From Bacillus subtilis (lineage in GTDB: Bacteria > Pseudomonadota > Alphaproteobacteria > Rhizobiales > Rhizobiaceae): a stretch of DNA of 64,000 bases. Below, piece after piece: positions 1 to 9,247 of the stretch. A program made the position numbers and the translations under genes. The stretch covers positions 1 to 64,000 of the forward strand of contig JAHREI010000011.1 of assembly GCA_021733665.1 (NCBI GenBank), in the 5' to 3' direction. The first letter of the stretch is position 1; each line of letters starts with the position of its first letter. Below the pieces are notes generated by a model. It did no database searches. It had not been told where the DNA came from and worked only from the letters and a program-made list of their open reading frames with translations.

Positions 1-3000
1 CTGTGCCGGTTTTGCTCAAAGCACCTGCACCTGAGATTGCTCCTGCTTGAGCCAATGTGCCCGTCGCCACATCAAATATACCGCCACCCGCATTGAGCAC
101 TGTCGCACGGTTCATGTTCAGGCCTGCGGTTGTGCGCAGAGTACCGCCATCAAAGGACAATGCACCCGTTGCGGCACCCAGATTGGCATCTGCGCCCACC
201 GCAACAACACCGCCATTGATGGCAGTGCCGCCCGCATAGGTGTTGGCGCCTGATAATGTCCAATCGCCGGTTTCCGTCTTGATAAGACTGCCTGTACCGG
301 AGATCACACCGCTCAAAGTCGCGGCCGTAGCTATATCCGCCGTCAGAACACCAGAACCCAGCGTAACATTGCCCGTACCAGAGAGCTGTCTGGCAATTTG
401 ATTAAAGCCACCAAGATCAAGCGTGGTGCCCGAGGCAAGCGTCACCGCACTGCTCTGCGCAAAAGCATTGACAATGCCTGTGCGCAAAGTCCCTGCATTG
501 ACTTCAGTTGCACCAGTGTAAGTATTGACAGCAGACAGTGTTAATGTGCCATCGCCTGCCTTAGTCAGCTCATTGCCGCTCCAGCCACTCGTAAAGGGAC
601 CGGTCTGATTAGAAAGCACAACATCCACATCAAAGGCATCAGCCGCATTGGCCAGCGTGAAGACACCATCACCCGCTACAGGTCCGGCAAACCAAGTCAG
701 ACCAAAGCCGACATTATATTGCCTGTTATCTGCACTCTTGTCGGCGGTCCGGACCACATAATCAACAGGGCTCACCGCCCCGTCAATATTTACTGAAGCA
801 AAGTTACCGGTAATCCCGTTGGTCGTATTGATGATTGTTACTGTATTATTCGCAAGAGCGCTGGCTGTTGTCGCTAAATTACCGTTAAAGCCAGTAATAT
901 TCAGCGTACCGCCAAGTGTTGCAGTGTTGGCAGACACAATCGGCGGATTATTTACGCCGATGGCAGTATTCAGAGTTGAATTAGCGTTCTGTGAGAAAGC
1001 TCCTGTCACGCTCAGCTTCGAAGAACCGTCAATCGTCGTCGTCGTATTGGCTGCCATTGTATAGCTTGCGGCCGTGAAAGTTCCTGCCTGAGACAGTGTG
1101 AAGCCACCATTGACAACCGAAACCGCACCAGCAGAACTATCAGTGCCCGTTAATGTGACTGTACCCGCGCCCGTCTTGGTCAGAGCCCCTGTTCCGGACA
1201 TAACATTAGCAAAGGTCTGATCTGTGGCAAAGCTAAGTTCCAGTGCAGCGGCATTGGCGACAGCGCCGGTACCAAGCGCACTGCCATTCATGGCAATCAC
1301 CTGACCCGCAGTAATCGTTGTACCACCCGCATAAGTGTTTGTGCCCGACAGGGTCAGTGTACCTGTGCCGCTTTTAGTTAGCGCACCTGCACCCGAGATT
1401 ACTCCGGTTTGAACCAATGTCGCTATCGCTACATCAAATGTACCGCCACCCGCATTGAGCACTGTCGCACGATTCATGTTGAAACCAGATACCGTGCGCA
1501 AACGACCACCATCAAAAGACAATGCACTCGATGCTACTCCCAGATTGGCATCTGCACGTACTTCAATCTCACCGCCATTGAGCGCAGTGCCGCCGGTATA
1601 GGTGTTCGTGCTAAACAAGGCCAGGATAGCTATGCCGGTTTTGGTTAAAGCGCCCTCACCTGAGACTACTGATCTTATGACCAAAGTACCTTTGGTATCA
1701 AATGTGCCGCCGCCAGCATTGAGTGTTATCGCACGGTTCGTGGTAAAGCTATTTGTGTTGCGCAGAGTACCGCCATCAAAGGATAGTGCCATTGCTGCTG
1801 CGCCCAGATTGGCATCTGCGAGCACCGCAACAACACCGCCATTCATGGCAGTGCCGCCGGTATGGATATTTACGCCGTCCAGTGTCAGAGTACCTGTGCC
1901 TATTTTAGTCAAGGCGCCCGCACCCGAGATAGTTGTGAGCGCAGTCAAGTTATTACCATTGGTATCAAATATACCCCCACCCGCATTCAATGTAATGTTG
2001 CGGACGAATGCCAGGTCTGCCATTGTGCGCAGAGTGCCGCCATTGAAGGACAGTACAGCCGACTCCGCACCCAGATTGGCATCTGCGTCTATCGCAAGAA
2101 TACCGCCATTGATCGCAGTCCCGCCTGTATAGGTATTTGTGCCCGACAGGATCAGTGTGCCAAGATCGGTCTTAACCACTTGCGATGTGCCGGTGAGGAC
2201 AGAAGAAATAGTTGCCGTATAACCCGCACTCGCAGCCGAGCCATCGCCAACGCGGATTATTGCTTGCGCACCTGTCAGGCCAAGTGCACCGCCCTGAAGA
2301 ACATAACCATCGGTTATAAACTGCATTCCGGAGGCTGTGACTGCACCCGCACTATTATCAACCGTAACCGTACCAGTAGCCCCGCCGAAAATAGCGATTG
2401 CACCATCAAAGCCAGCATTGATCATGCCCGTCTGGTCAGTCCAGTTATTATTGGCCGCCCCTGCCAGCCAGGTACCATTCCCCCCCTGGATCACGCCGTC
2501 ATTCTTCGGCCCTGCATCGCCATCCCAGAAATTGAGTGATGTTCCCGCCATATTGGCCAGATTAACCTGATTATTGATCGAAGTCTGAACACGGAGATCA
2601 GCATTCGGTGTGCCAAGCGTCAGGCCATTATTGGTCAGACTGCCGGTATAATTCATCACCCTGTATACACCCGCACCAAATGTACCTCCCGAACTCCCTC
2701 CACCTGCGCCTCCTTGAGCCTTACCATTGGCTAGCGTCACCCCTTTGACAACGACTTGAATTGGATTGGCAGAATCAGGTGCATCCGGTCGGATAAACAG
2801 GATTTCTCTTTGATTACTTCCATCAATCGTTAAATTAGGAATGTCGCTACCATCAATAGTAGCCGCTACGGATAGTCGTGGAGTTTGGACACCTGCTCCG
2901 GTTAAGGTCAGCCTGGGATTAGCCCCTGTAAAAACTGCGGAATCAAAGCCAATGGTCATATTGCCACCAGCATTAGCTTGCTGGATTGCCCAACTATAAC

Positions 3001-3148
3001 TTCCAACCACAGATGGATTACCTGCGTCTGTAGTTTGAGTAATACATATCACATTAGATTCACATGCAGCCAAAGCATTGTTTGCGGATAAATTGAAAAA
3101 TAAAAATACAGTTAAATTCTTTAAATATTTATATCCTTTTAATTTCAT
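1..3148 (-). CDS. Large autotransporter adhesin with passenger-associated repeats, C-terminus beyond window
   Basis: An open reading frame of about 1,049 codons runs without a stop from an ATG at 3148 off the left edge. A GGGGA ribosome site lies about 5 bases before the ATG. A signal peptide ends near NNALA-ACES (about residue 28). The passenger then has recurring units with LSGTNTYTGGT, ADANLG, LSFDGGTLRT, LNAGGGTFDT and SGAGALTKTG, the hallmark of passenger-associated transport repeats in type V secreted proteins. Such proteins cross the outer membrane through a C-terminal beta-barrel and act at the cell surface, often in adhesion. The barrel would lie left of position 1 and is not visible, so the autotransporter call rests on the repeats. 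Only short antisense frames compete here. The AT-rich upstream region (3149-3330) is the likely promoter zone. Confidence 0.88.
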   Translation of the reverse strand, partial: MKLKGYKYLKNLTVFLFFNLSANNALAACESNVICITQTTDAGNPSVVGSYSWAIQQANAGGNMTIGFDSAVFTGANPRLTLTGAGVQTPRLSVAATIDGSDIPNLTIDGSNQREILFIRPDAPDSANPIQVVVKGVTLANGKAQGGAGGGSSGGTFGAGVYRVMNYTGSLTNNGLTLGTPNADLRVQTSINNQVNLANMAGTSLNFWDGDAGPKNDGVIQGGNGTWLAGAANNNWTDQTGMINAGFDGAIAIFGGATGTVTVDNSAGAVTASGMQFITDGYVLQGGALGLTGAQAIIRVGDGSAASAGYTATISSVLTGTSQVVKTDLGTLILSGTNTYTGGTAINGGILAIDADANLGAESAVLSFNGGTLRTMADLAFVRNITLNAGGGIFDTNGNNLTALTTISGAGALTKIGTGTLTLDGVNIHTGGTAMNGGVVAVLADANLGAAAMALSFDGGTLRNTNSFTTNRAITLNAGGGTFDTKGTLVIRSVVSGEGALTKTGIAILALFSTNTYTGGTALNGGEIEVRADANLGVASSALSFDGGRLRTVSGFNMNRATVLNAGGGTFDVAIATLVQTGVISGAGALTKSGTGTLTLSGTNTYAGGTTITAGQVIAMNGSALGTGAVANAAALELSFATDQTFANVMSGTGALTKTGAGTVTLTGTDSSAGAVSVVNGGFTLSQAGTFTAASYTMAANTTTTIDGSSKLSVTGAFSQNANSTLNTAIGVNNPPIVSANTATLGGTLNITGFNGNLATTASALANNTVTIINTTNGITGNFASVNIDGAVSPVDYVVRTADKSADNRQYNVGFGLTWFAGPVAGDGVFTLANAADAFDVDVVLSNQTGPFTSGWSGNELTKAGDGTLTLSAVNTYTGATEVNAGTLRTGIVNAFAQSSAVTLASGTTLDLGGFNQIARQLSGTGNVTLGSGVLTADIATAATLSGVISGTGSLIKTETGDWTLSGANTYAGGTAINGGVVAVGADANLGAATGALSFDGGTLRTTAGLNMNRATVLNAGGGIFDVATGTLAQAGAISGAGALSKTGT
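1083..2150 (-). repeat. Tandem ~267-bp passenger repeats inside the autotransporter
   Basis: The TYTGGT-type motif recurs at about 2119-2150, 1851-1882, 1588-1619 and 1319-1350, spaced 263-269 bases (about 88-90 residues). A further copy lies at about 226-258, so more units probably continue off the left edge. Each full unit carries motif, ADANLG block, LSFDGGTLRT block and AGGGTFD block. The units are diverged, not identical. Confidence 0.8.
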
Positions 3149-3333
3149 TTTATCCCCAAACTTATTTAAATAATAAACCTATGAATACAAATAAATATTA
3201 TTAAATTAATGTGATTGTAATAATTTTTAAATACAATATATCAGTTATTATTAAGTTTTAACTGATAGACATATCAGCACAAGCATAAATGGCAGCGTAA
3301 TATTAATTGATAAGCTGTTATAATTTGATCTTT

Positions 3334-3379
3334 GGGTACTTTTTAAGAATGCGTTTGTGAGAGTGAGTAAAAAGTACCC
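3334..3379. repeat. Perfect 11-bp inverted repeat upstream of the autotransporter
   Basis: GGGTACTTTTT at 3334-3344 is matched by AAAAAGTACCC at 3369-3379 with a 24-base loop. It sits about 190 bases upstream of the autotransporter start, at the edge of a GC-richer block. It could be a terminator for something read on the minus strand, or an operator. I cannot choose between these. Confidence 0.5.
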
Positions 3380-3560
3380 TGCCTGCGCTGACATCGGATC
3401 CTGCCTATCTCGAAGCCTGGCCCTTGGCCGCCACAGGTTCTCCTCTGCTCTAACCTACGGCTGAAGCGCTGCGGATCAAGTTTTTTGCCCATCATCTCTG
3501 CTGACGTGTTCCCCGCCGCTCGCAGATACATGGATCTGGTGCAAAGCCGCCTTAGTGAAG
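3380..3560. other. GC-rich island in an AT-rich spacer, unassigned
   Basis: This block stands out as clearly more GC-rich than the flanking spacer. A 62-codon frame on the minus strand (3343-3531) lacks a convincing ribosome site and matches no family I know. The minus strand also contains a potential GGCC/GGCC stem. It may be a structured RNA, a dispersed repeat or a decayed insertion. The rest of 3149-4246 shows no gene I can support. Confidence 0.25.
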
Positions 3561-4246
3561 ATCCAACTTTCTGCGAAGAAAAATTCCTTATAAAATTCAG
3601 TATTTAAGACATGCGCCGGTCGAAATGAGCGTTTCACAGACTATTCTTAACAGTGCCTTGCATACCCAATATTACGGGATCAATAACAAACCAACCAATA
3701 AATTTGAGTCAATTCTTGGAATTGACGAATCATTACTTAGAAATAGAGTCGAGCTGTAATAATTAATTTTATGATGCGATCCGATATATAGATATCGAAA
3801 ATATCGATAAAATTAAAACAACACAACAGCATAAAGCCATGAAATTGCACTATAATCAGGAAATTTAATTCATGTGAAACTATAATAAACGAGAAATACA
3901 TTGAATTTATACATATAGATTCATCGCTGCGAATAAATTTATGTGCCGTCATGCTACGGAACTCATGTCAGATGAAGCCGGTTTGAGGTCTGATTGCAGT
4001 CGTTCAATAATAATCGGCGTCTGAATGCTTTATTCGCGCTATCCGCATTCTGTCGGCTTTTCACATGACCTCTGCGGCAGGCTTTAGTCTGTCGGCATGC
4101 ATGTGCGTATGGCCAAATGTAGCACAGGCACCGGCAATCGTTCATGCTCACTTGGCTGGCTGGCGGATAATGTCTCTCGCATCAAAAGATAAAGATCACG
4201 GCGACTATCATCCTCCCAAGACGATAGCCGTTCTATGGAGATAATG

Positions 4247-4735
4247 ATGACAATCAAACAGATAATGCTCGGCCTGTCCGCTCTGGCGCTGTCGGCAAGC
4301 CTCGCACCTGCTGCCTATGCAGCCACAGACACAGGAACTTTAACTGTAAAAGCACATATTGGTGCCGCCTGTACTCTGAAAACCAAGGATGCCACGCTGG
4401 ATTTCGGTAATCTGGCATCGATTGGTGATGCAAATCATGATGCAGAGACATCAATTACTGTTCAGTGCTCAAAAGATCAGGCCTATTCTGTAGGCTTAAA
4501 CGATGGAGCGAATGTAGGCGAGAGTAGCCGCAGAATGAAATCGGGCGATAACTATATTAGGTATGGGCTTTACCAAAACGCAGCACGTACTCAAGGATGG
4601 GGTAATTATGCAGTTATAAAGGCAAACGGCAATGGAACTGACCAGAAAATTCCTATTTATGGGCGCATTGGCAAACAGGCCACCCCTCCAGCCGGTGACT
4701 ATATCGATACTGTTGCGATCACGGTGACCTACTAA
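4247..4735 (+). CDS. Spore-coat-U type fimbrial major subunit, copy 1
   Basis: This 162-residue secreted pilin has a signal peptide ending AAYA-ATDTG, the first conserved Cys in GAACTLKTK, the LDFGNL block, the second Cys in VQCSKDQ, RRMKSGDN, then IYGRI and a C-terminal PAGDYIDTVAITVTY. These are landmarks of the SCPU domain used by Csu-like (archaic) chaperone-usher pili. The last strand ending in an aromatic residue suits donor-strand assembly. Three in-frame ATGs occur (4235, 4244, 4247); TGGAG at 4236-4240 best fits 4247. It is first of three tandem paralogues followed by chaperone, usher and tip genes in the same direction, so it probably forms the fibre shaft. Confidence 0.9.
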   Translation: MTIKQIMLGLSALALSASLAPAAYAATDTGTLTVKAHIGAACTLKTKDATLDFGNLASIGDANHDAETSITVQCSKDQAYSVGLNDGANVGESSRRMKSGDNYIRYGLYQNAARTQGWGNYAVIKANGNGTDQKIPIYGRIGKQATPPAGDYIDTVAITVTY

Positions 4736-5830
4736 CTCTCCCTGAAGACTAAACATATCATGACTATTTGTACGCATGCATTTGACTGCATGTTGGCATG
4801 GGGCAGTGCAACATAAGCACTGCTGCAACGTCTGCTGTTGGCCTGAAATGGCTCACTTGCCGTACGAATACCTCCCCATGCATGACCAACCTATGGAGAT
4901 AATGATGACAATCAAACAGATAATGCTCGGCCTGTCCGCTCTGGCGCTATCGGCAAGCCTCGCACCTGCTGCCTATGCAGCCACAGACACAGGAACCTTA
5001 ACGGTCAAAACCCGTATCGGTGCCGCCTGTACCCTGAAAACCAAGAATGCCACACTGGATTTCGGCAACCTGACAACGATCAGCGATAAAAATCATGATG
5101 CAAACACGTCGATTACAGTTCAATGCTCAAAAGGTCAAGCTTATCACATCTACATGAGGCCGGGCTTAAATCCGTTAGATTGGAACACATCTTTTGAACG
5201 GCGTATGCAATCAGGTTCGGGACTACTTAGTTATTTTATTTTTTTAGATTCTGCCCATACAAAATACTGGTTAGATAAATATTGGGAAAACGGACTCGCT
5301 AACAGATCCGTGCAAGCAACGGGCGATGGGACTGACCAGAAATATCCTGTTTATGGTGTTATTTATAAAGCTGCCACCACCCCTCAAGCTGGCGACTATA
5401 CTGATACGGTTGCAATCACAGTAGAGTACTAACTCTCCCTGAAGACTAAACATATCAAGACTATTTGTACGCATGCATTTGACTGCATGTTGGCATGGGG
5501 CAGTGCAACATAAGTACTGCTGCAACGGCTGCTGTTGGCCTGAAATGGCTCACTTGCCGTACAAACACACCCCCATGCATGACTAATCCTATGGAGATAA
5601 TGATGACAATCAAACAGATAATGCTCGGCCTGTCCGCTCTGGCGCTGTCGGCAAGTCTCACACCTGCTGCCTATGCCGCCACAGATACAGGAACCTTAAC
5701 GGTCAAAGCCCGTATCGGTGCTGCCTGCACCCTGAAAACCAAGAATGCCACACTGGATTTCGGTAATCTGACAACGATCACAGATAAAGATCATGACGCG
5801 GAAACGTCTATTACAGTTCAGTGCTCAAAA
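4731..5830 (+). repeat. ~697-bp direct duplication covering pilin spacer and leader
   Basis: The spacer beginning at 4731 (stop region of pilin 1) and the one beginning at 5428 (stop region of pilin 2) are almost identical for about 160 bases. The match continues through the ribosome site, signal peptide and first Cys block of the next pilin. Offset between copies is about 697 bases. Identity drops in the middle of each pilin and returns at its C-terminus. Confidence 0.8.
4905..5432 (+). CDS. Spore-coat-U type fimbrial subunit, copy 2 (divergent centre)
   Basis: This 175-residue paralogue shares the leader, ACTLKTKNATLDFGNL block and C-terminal AGDYTDTVAITVEY with its neighbours. Its centre (about residues 82-140) is different, with a PGLNPLDWNTSF segment, a GLLSYFIFLDSAHTKYW segment and a longer loop. 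The start is set by the same TGGAG-ATA-ATGATG arrangement as copy 1. The Cys pair is kept, so the fold should be kept too. It could be a minor or alternative subunit. Conserved ends around a divergent core suggest duplication followed by diversification or gene conversion. Confidence 0.88.
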   Translation: MTIKQIMLGLSALALSASLAPAAYAATDTGTLTVKTRIGAACTLKTKNATLDFGNLTTISDKNHDANTSITVQCSKGQAYHIYMRPGLNPLDWNTSFERRMQSGSGLLSYFIFLDSAHTKYWLDKYWENGLANRSVQATGDGTDQKYPVYGVIYKAATTPQAGDYTDTVAITVEY

Positions 5831-6124
5831 GGCCAAGCATATTTAATTGGTTTAAATTCAGGACAAAACTATGATGGTATTCGTCAACTCAGATTAGGCA
5901 ATAACACCATACGATATGGCCTCTTTAAAACTGCAGCTCGTCTACAAACACCTCAAGATTACTGGGCTGGCCCCTACGGTAGTTTTGATAACAGTTATGC
6001 CAAATCGGCAACTGGTGATGGAAGCGACCAAAAACATACAATCTATGGTAGGATTTATAAAGCCGCGATTACTCCTCCAGCTGGCGACTATACCGATACG
6101 GTTGCAATCGAAGTAACGTACTAA
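5603..6124 (+). CDS. Spore-coat-U type fimbrial subunit, copy 3
   Basis: This 173-residue SCPU pilin has the same leader as copies 1 and 2 (one visible change, SLTPAA for SLAPAA), the ACTLKTKNATLDFGNL block, VQCSKGQAYLIGL, a central region different again (GQNYDGIRQLRLGNN), and the terminal IYGRIYKAA and AGDYTDTVAIEVTY. It ends 24 bases before the chaperone start, with a CCGGAG ribosome site in that gap, so it is likely in the same transcript as the assembly genes. Its RYGLFKTAARLQ resembles the RYGLYQNAARTQ of copy 1 more than copy 2 does. Confidence 0.9.
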   Translation: MTIKQIMLGLSALALSASLTPAAYAATDTGTLTVKARIGAACTLKTKNATLDFGNLTTITDKDHDAETSITVQCSKGQAYLIGLNSGQNYDGIRQLRLGNNTIRYGLFKTAARLQTPQDYWAGPYGSFDNSYAKSATGDGSDQKHTIYGRIYKAAITPPAGDYTDTVAIEVTY

Positions 6125-6148
6125 TTCCCCTCTTTCCGGAGACAAAAC

Positions 6149-6868
6149 ATGTCCAGACTTTCTGTGCCTCTGGCACTTGTCTGCGGGCTGGTTTTCGTTA
6201 GCGCAACACAGGCGGCATCTTTACAGGTGTCGCCGGTGTCCCTCGACCTGACAGCGCCTGCCCGCACCGCCTCTCTGACCCTGCGCAATGAAAGCGACAG
6301 TCCCAGCAATATACAAATCCGTGTTTTCAAATGGACACAGGCTAATGGTGCCGATCAGCTGACACCGGCAACAGATGTGGTTGTCAGCCCGCCTGCCACC
6401 CAGGTGCAGCCCGGAAAAGCCTATACAATCCGCGTGGCACATACGGATACGCCCGTACAAAAAATCGAGGAAAGCTACCGGCTGCTGATCGACGAGCTAC
6501 CTGAGGTCAATGTGCACCGCCGCCGCACCTCTGTTGATCTGATTACGCGCTATTCTATTCCGGTGTTTTTCTCGGATCGTTCCGCCAGCGCAGATGTCAG
6601 CTGGTCTGTGCAGCGCAAAGGTAAAAATCTGGTCGTTGAAGCGACCAATAATGGCAAACGCCACGCCAAACTTGCCAATCTGGCTGTGGCTGCAGCCGGA
6701 AAACCCGTGAGTTTCGGAGCTGGTCTGAACGGTTATGTGCTGCCCGGCAGCACAATGCGCTGGACGGCTGCGGCCGGTCCGGTCAATGCGGGCTCTCATG
6801 TTACCATCACGGCCAAAGGGGACGACTATGCTGTTAATCAAACCGCAGTGGTCTCGGCGGGGCGCTAA
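6149..6868 (+). CDS. Periplasmic pilus chaperone (PapD/CsuC-like)
   Basis: This 239-residue protein has a signal peptide ending TQAA-SLQVSPVSLDL, the usual opening of PapD-like chaperones, then the VQPGKAYTIRV strand and the SYRLLIDELP motif near the G1 strand. The second immunoglobulin-like domain follows (about residues 140-239). Chaperones of this family cap pilin subunits in the periplasm by donating a strand and deliver them to the usher. Start ATG 6149 follows a CCGGAG site. The gene overlaps the usher start by 41 bases, so translation is probably coupled. Confidence 0.92.
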   Translation: MSRLSVPLALVCGLVFVSATQAASLQVSPVSLDLTAPARTASLTLRNESDSPSNIQIRVFKWTQANGADQLTPATDVVVSPPATQVQPGKAYTIRVAHTDTPVQKIEESYRLLIDELPEVNVHRRRTSVDLITRYSIPVFFSDRSASADVSWSVQRKGKNLVVEATNNGKRHAKLANLAVAAAGKPVSFGAGLNGYVLPGSTMRWTAAAGPVNAGSHVTITAKGDDYAVNQTAVVSAGR

Positions 6869-9236
6869 ACTTGCAATGATCTGGTGCCTGCTGATGGCAG
6901 GCACCAGACTACCCATGGCGCAGGAAATACCTCCCGATGCAACTGCCACACATAGTCTGATGCTGGGTGTTGTTATCAATGACCACGCGACAAATGCACT
7001 TGCCGCATTTCAACTTCTGCCCGATGGCAAGCTTGCCGCCACACCGGGCGATCTGCAAACCGCCGGAATTAAACCGGCAACAGGAACCATCGGCCTCGAT
7101 GGCCTGATTAAACTTGACACGCTGAAAGGGGTGACATGGCAATATGATGAACCTGCGCAGCTTATCCGCTTCAAAGCACCCGATGCCGCCCGTATACCCA
7201 ATACTGTTGCGCTTGGCTCGGAGGAAAAACCGATTGATTTTTCCAGCGTGCGCTCCAGTCCGGGCTTTGTCCTGAATTATACCCTGTACGGAGCGGCCGG
7301 TTGGGGAGCAGGATCACACAAAGCCTTCAGCGGCAGTTTTGATGCGCGGATTCTAACCCCGTTTGGTGTGGCTTCAACCTCAGCCTTAGGCCGCTTTGAC
7401 GCACTGGTCGATAAGACGAATGATCTCAAAACCGGCCTGACCCGTCTGGACAGCTCATGGCGCTATACCGATCCGGAGCATGCTCTGGTTTATCAGCTTG
7501 GGGACAGTGTTTCCGGTGGATTTTCCTGGAACTCATCCTGGCGGTTTGGCGGGTTTCAGTTCAAACGCAATTTCAACCTGCGTCCCGATCTGGTGACAGC
7601 TCCGGTTCCCACGCTTTCCGGCAGTGCTGCGGTTCCCTCATCGCTTGATCTCTATCTCAATAATATCAAGGTCTATTCCGGCGATGTTCCGGCTGGCCCT
7701 TTTGATTTCAGCGGCCTGCCGTTCTTCAGCGGTGCAGGTGACGCCAGTATTGTCATGCGTGATGCACTCGGGCGCGAAATACGCTCCCAATATGCTTATT
7801 ATTACAGTGCCGACATGCTGGCCAAAGGCATTTTTGATTTTTCGACCGAGCTCGGGTTTCCCCGCCTGAACTATGGCGACAGCTCCTTTGATTATGACCA
7901 TGATCTCGCCGGTTCTGCCAGTGCACGGTATGGGCTGACAAACTGGCTCACTCTGGAAGGCCATTTTGAAGCAACCCGCGGCCTCTACAATGGCGGCGCC
8001 GGTTTTACCACAAGTCTTGGAAAACTCGGATCGATCAGCACATCATTGTCCGGCAGCCGTTTTAACGCCGACGACATCTCTGAAAGCGGAGGCCGCGTCT
8101 CGGTTAATTATCAAACCGGTTATAATGGTTACGCATTCTATGCCGGCACCAGCCGGGGTTTTGGCGCGTATAATGATATTAGTCTTGTTGTCGGACGTAA
8201 GCACAACGAAAAAATTCCGGTCTCAGTGCGCGCCACCAGTATTGACACAATTGGCGTTTCCTTTCCTCTTCGGTTTGATCCTTCAACACTCGGGATTAAC
8301 TATTCCCGTGTTCGCGGCGCAGGTGAGGACGGTAATATCAGTCTTCTGAGCGCCTCATGGTCACGGACAATTTTTGAGAAAGCATCAATTTTTGTCACCG
8401 GCTATACAGATCTCGACAAACGCAGCAATTATGGTGTTTTCGCCGGTCTTAGTATTCCGATCGGAAATAATAAAAATGCGCTCGTCAGTGCAGATAAAGA
8501 CGGCATTGAAACAAGCCTGACGAAATCCGGTATTCTCGGTGAAGACCCTCTCAGCTGGTCTTTGAGAGATCGCGAAACACGAAAAGGCAAAGGAATACGT
8601 TCGGCATCGGCGAAATATCATGCCTCTGTCGGCGATATTTCCGGCTCGGTTGATCAGTCCGGTGATGACGGACGGATTACAGCCACAGTAGACGGGGCGC
8701 TTATTATCGCGGGTGGCGGTATCTTCTTTGTCAATCAGGTGGATGATGCTTTTGCAATTGTAAAAGGCGGCGGGCCGAATGCACCGGTTTCCTTAAATGG
8801 GCGTCTTATTACGACGACCAATTCCGGCGGACGTGCCTTCATACCGGATTTGCAGTCCTATCAAGAAAACAGTCTCACGATTGATCCGAAAAATCTGCCG
8901 CTGGATTTGCAGCCTGACAGCACACAATCGCTTGTTATTCCTGCAGACCGGTCTGGTGTTGTCGTCGATTTCGGTGCGAAAAAACTGAATGCGGCAACAG
9001 TTATTCTCACCAATCCGCAAGGGGAGCCGTTGCCATTAGGAGCCGAGGTCAAACGCGACGGAACGGATCAGGTTGCAGCAGTAGGCTACGACGGCAAAGT
9101 GTGGCTGACCGATTTGGCAGCACGCAATGATCTGACCATTACATTGCCTGATGGGCTGGGAAGCTGCCATGCCAGTTTCACCTATAAACCGGTCAGCGGC
9201 ACCTTGCCGGAGATTGCAGGTGTTCTATGTCAATGA
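6828..9236 (+). CDS. Outer-membrane fimbrial usher
   Basis: This protein of about 802 residues has the features of FimD/CsuD ushers: signal peptide (cleavage near LPMAQ-EIPP), an N-terminal chaperone-binding region, a long beta-rich pore region with repeated GxNYSR- and YxGTSRGFG-like strands, a plug region including FDFSGLPFFSGAGDASIVMRD, and C-terminal domains ending in GTLPEIAGVLCQ with a Cys pair (GSCHASF and VLCQ). I chose ATG 6828 because AAGGGGA lies about 6 bases before it. It recruits chaperone-subunit complexes and threads the fibre through the outer membrane. It overlaps both the chaperone and the tip gene, consistent with one operon. Confidence 0.93.
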   Translation: MLLIKPQWSRRGAKLAMIWCLLMAGTRLPMAQEIPPDATATHSLMLGVVINDHATNALAAFQLLPDGKLAATPGDLQTAGIKPATGTIGLDGLIKLDTLKGVTWQYDEPAQLIRFKAPDAARIPNTVALGSEEKPIDFSSVRSSPGFVLNYTLYGAAGWGAGSHKAFSGSFDARILTPFGVASTSALGRFDALVDKTNDLKTGLTRLDSSWRYTDPEHALVYQLGDSVSGGFSWNSSWRFGGFQFKRNFNLRPDLVTAPVPTLSGSAAVPSSLDLYLNNIKVYSGDVPAGPFDFSGLPFFSGAGDASIVMRDALGREIRSQYAYYYSADMLAKGIFDFSTELGFPRLNYGDSSFDYDHDLAGSASARYGLTNWLTLEGHFEATRGLYNGGAGFTTSLGKLGSISTSLSGSRFNADDISESGGRVSVNYQTGYNGYAFYAGTSRGFGAYNDISLVVGRKHNEKIPVSVRATSIDTIGVSFPLRFDPSTLGINYSRVRGAGEDGNISLLSASWSRTIFEKASIFVTGYTDLDKRSNYGVFAGLSIPIGNNKNALVSADKDGIETSLTKSGILGEDPLSWSLRDRETRKGKGIRSASAKYHASVGDISGSVDQSGDDGRITATVDGALIIAGGGIFFVNQVDDAFAIVKGGGPNAPVSLNGRLITTTNSGGRAFIPDLQSYQENSLTIDPKNLPLDLQPDSTQSLVIPADRSGVVVDFGAKKLNAATVILTNPQGEPLPLGAEVKRDGTDQVAAVGYDGKVWLTDLAARNDLTITLPDGLGSCHASFTYKPVSGTLPEIAGVLCQ

Positions 9237-9247
9237 AACGGAGACTG

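Noticed and set aside
47-2570. Several plus-strand frames of 60-225 codons
   Set aside because: They are antisense to the autotransporter passenger repeats; the minus strand has a clear gene with signal peptide and repeat motifs.
3343-3531. 62-codon minus-strand frame
   Set aside because: No ribosome site or family match; reported only as part of a GC-rich unassigned block.
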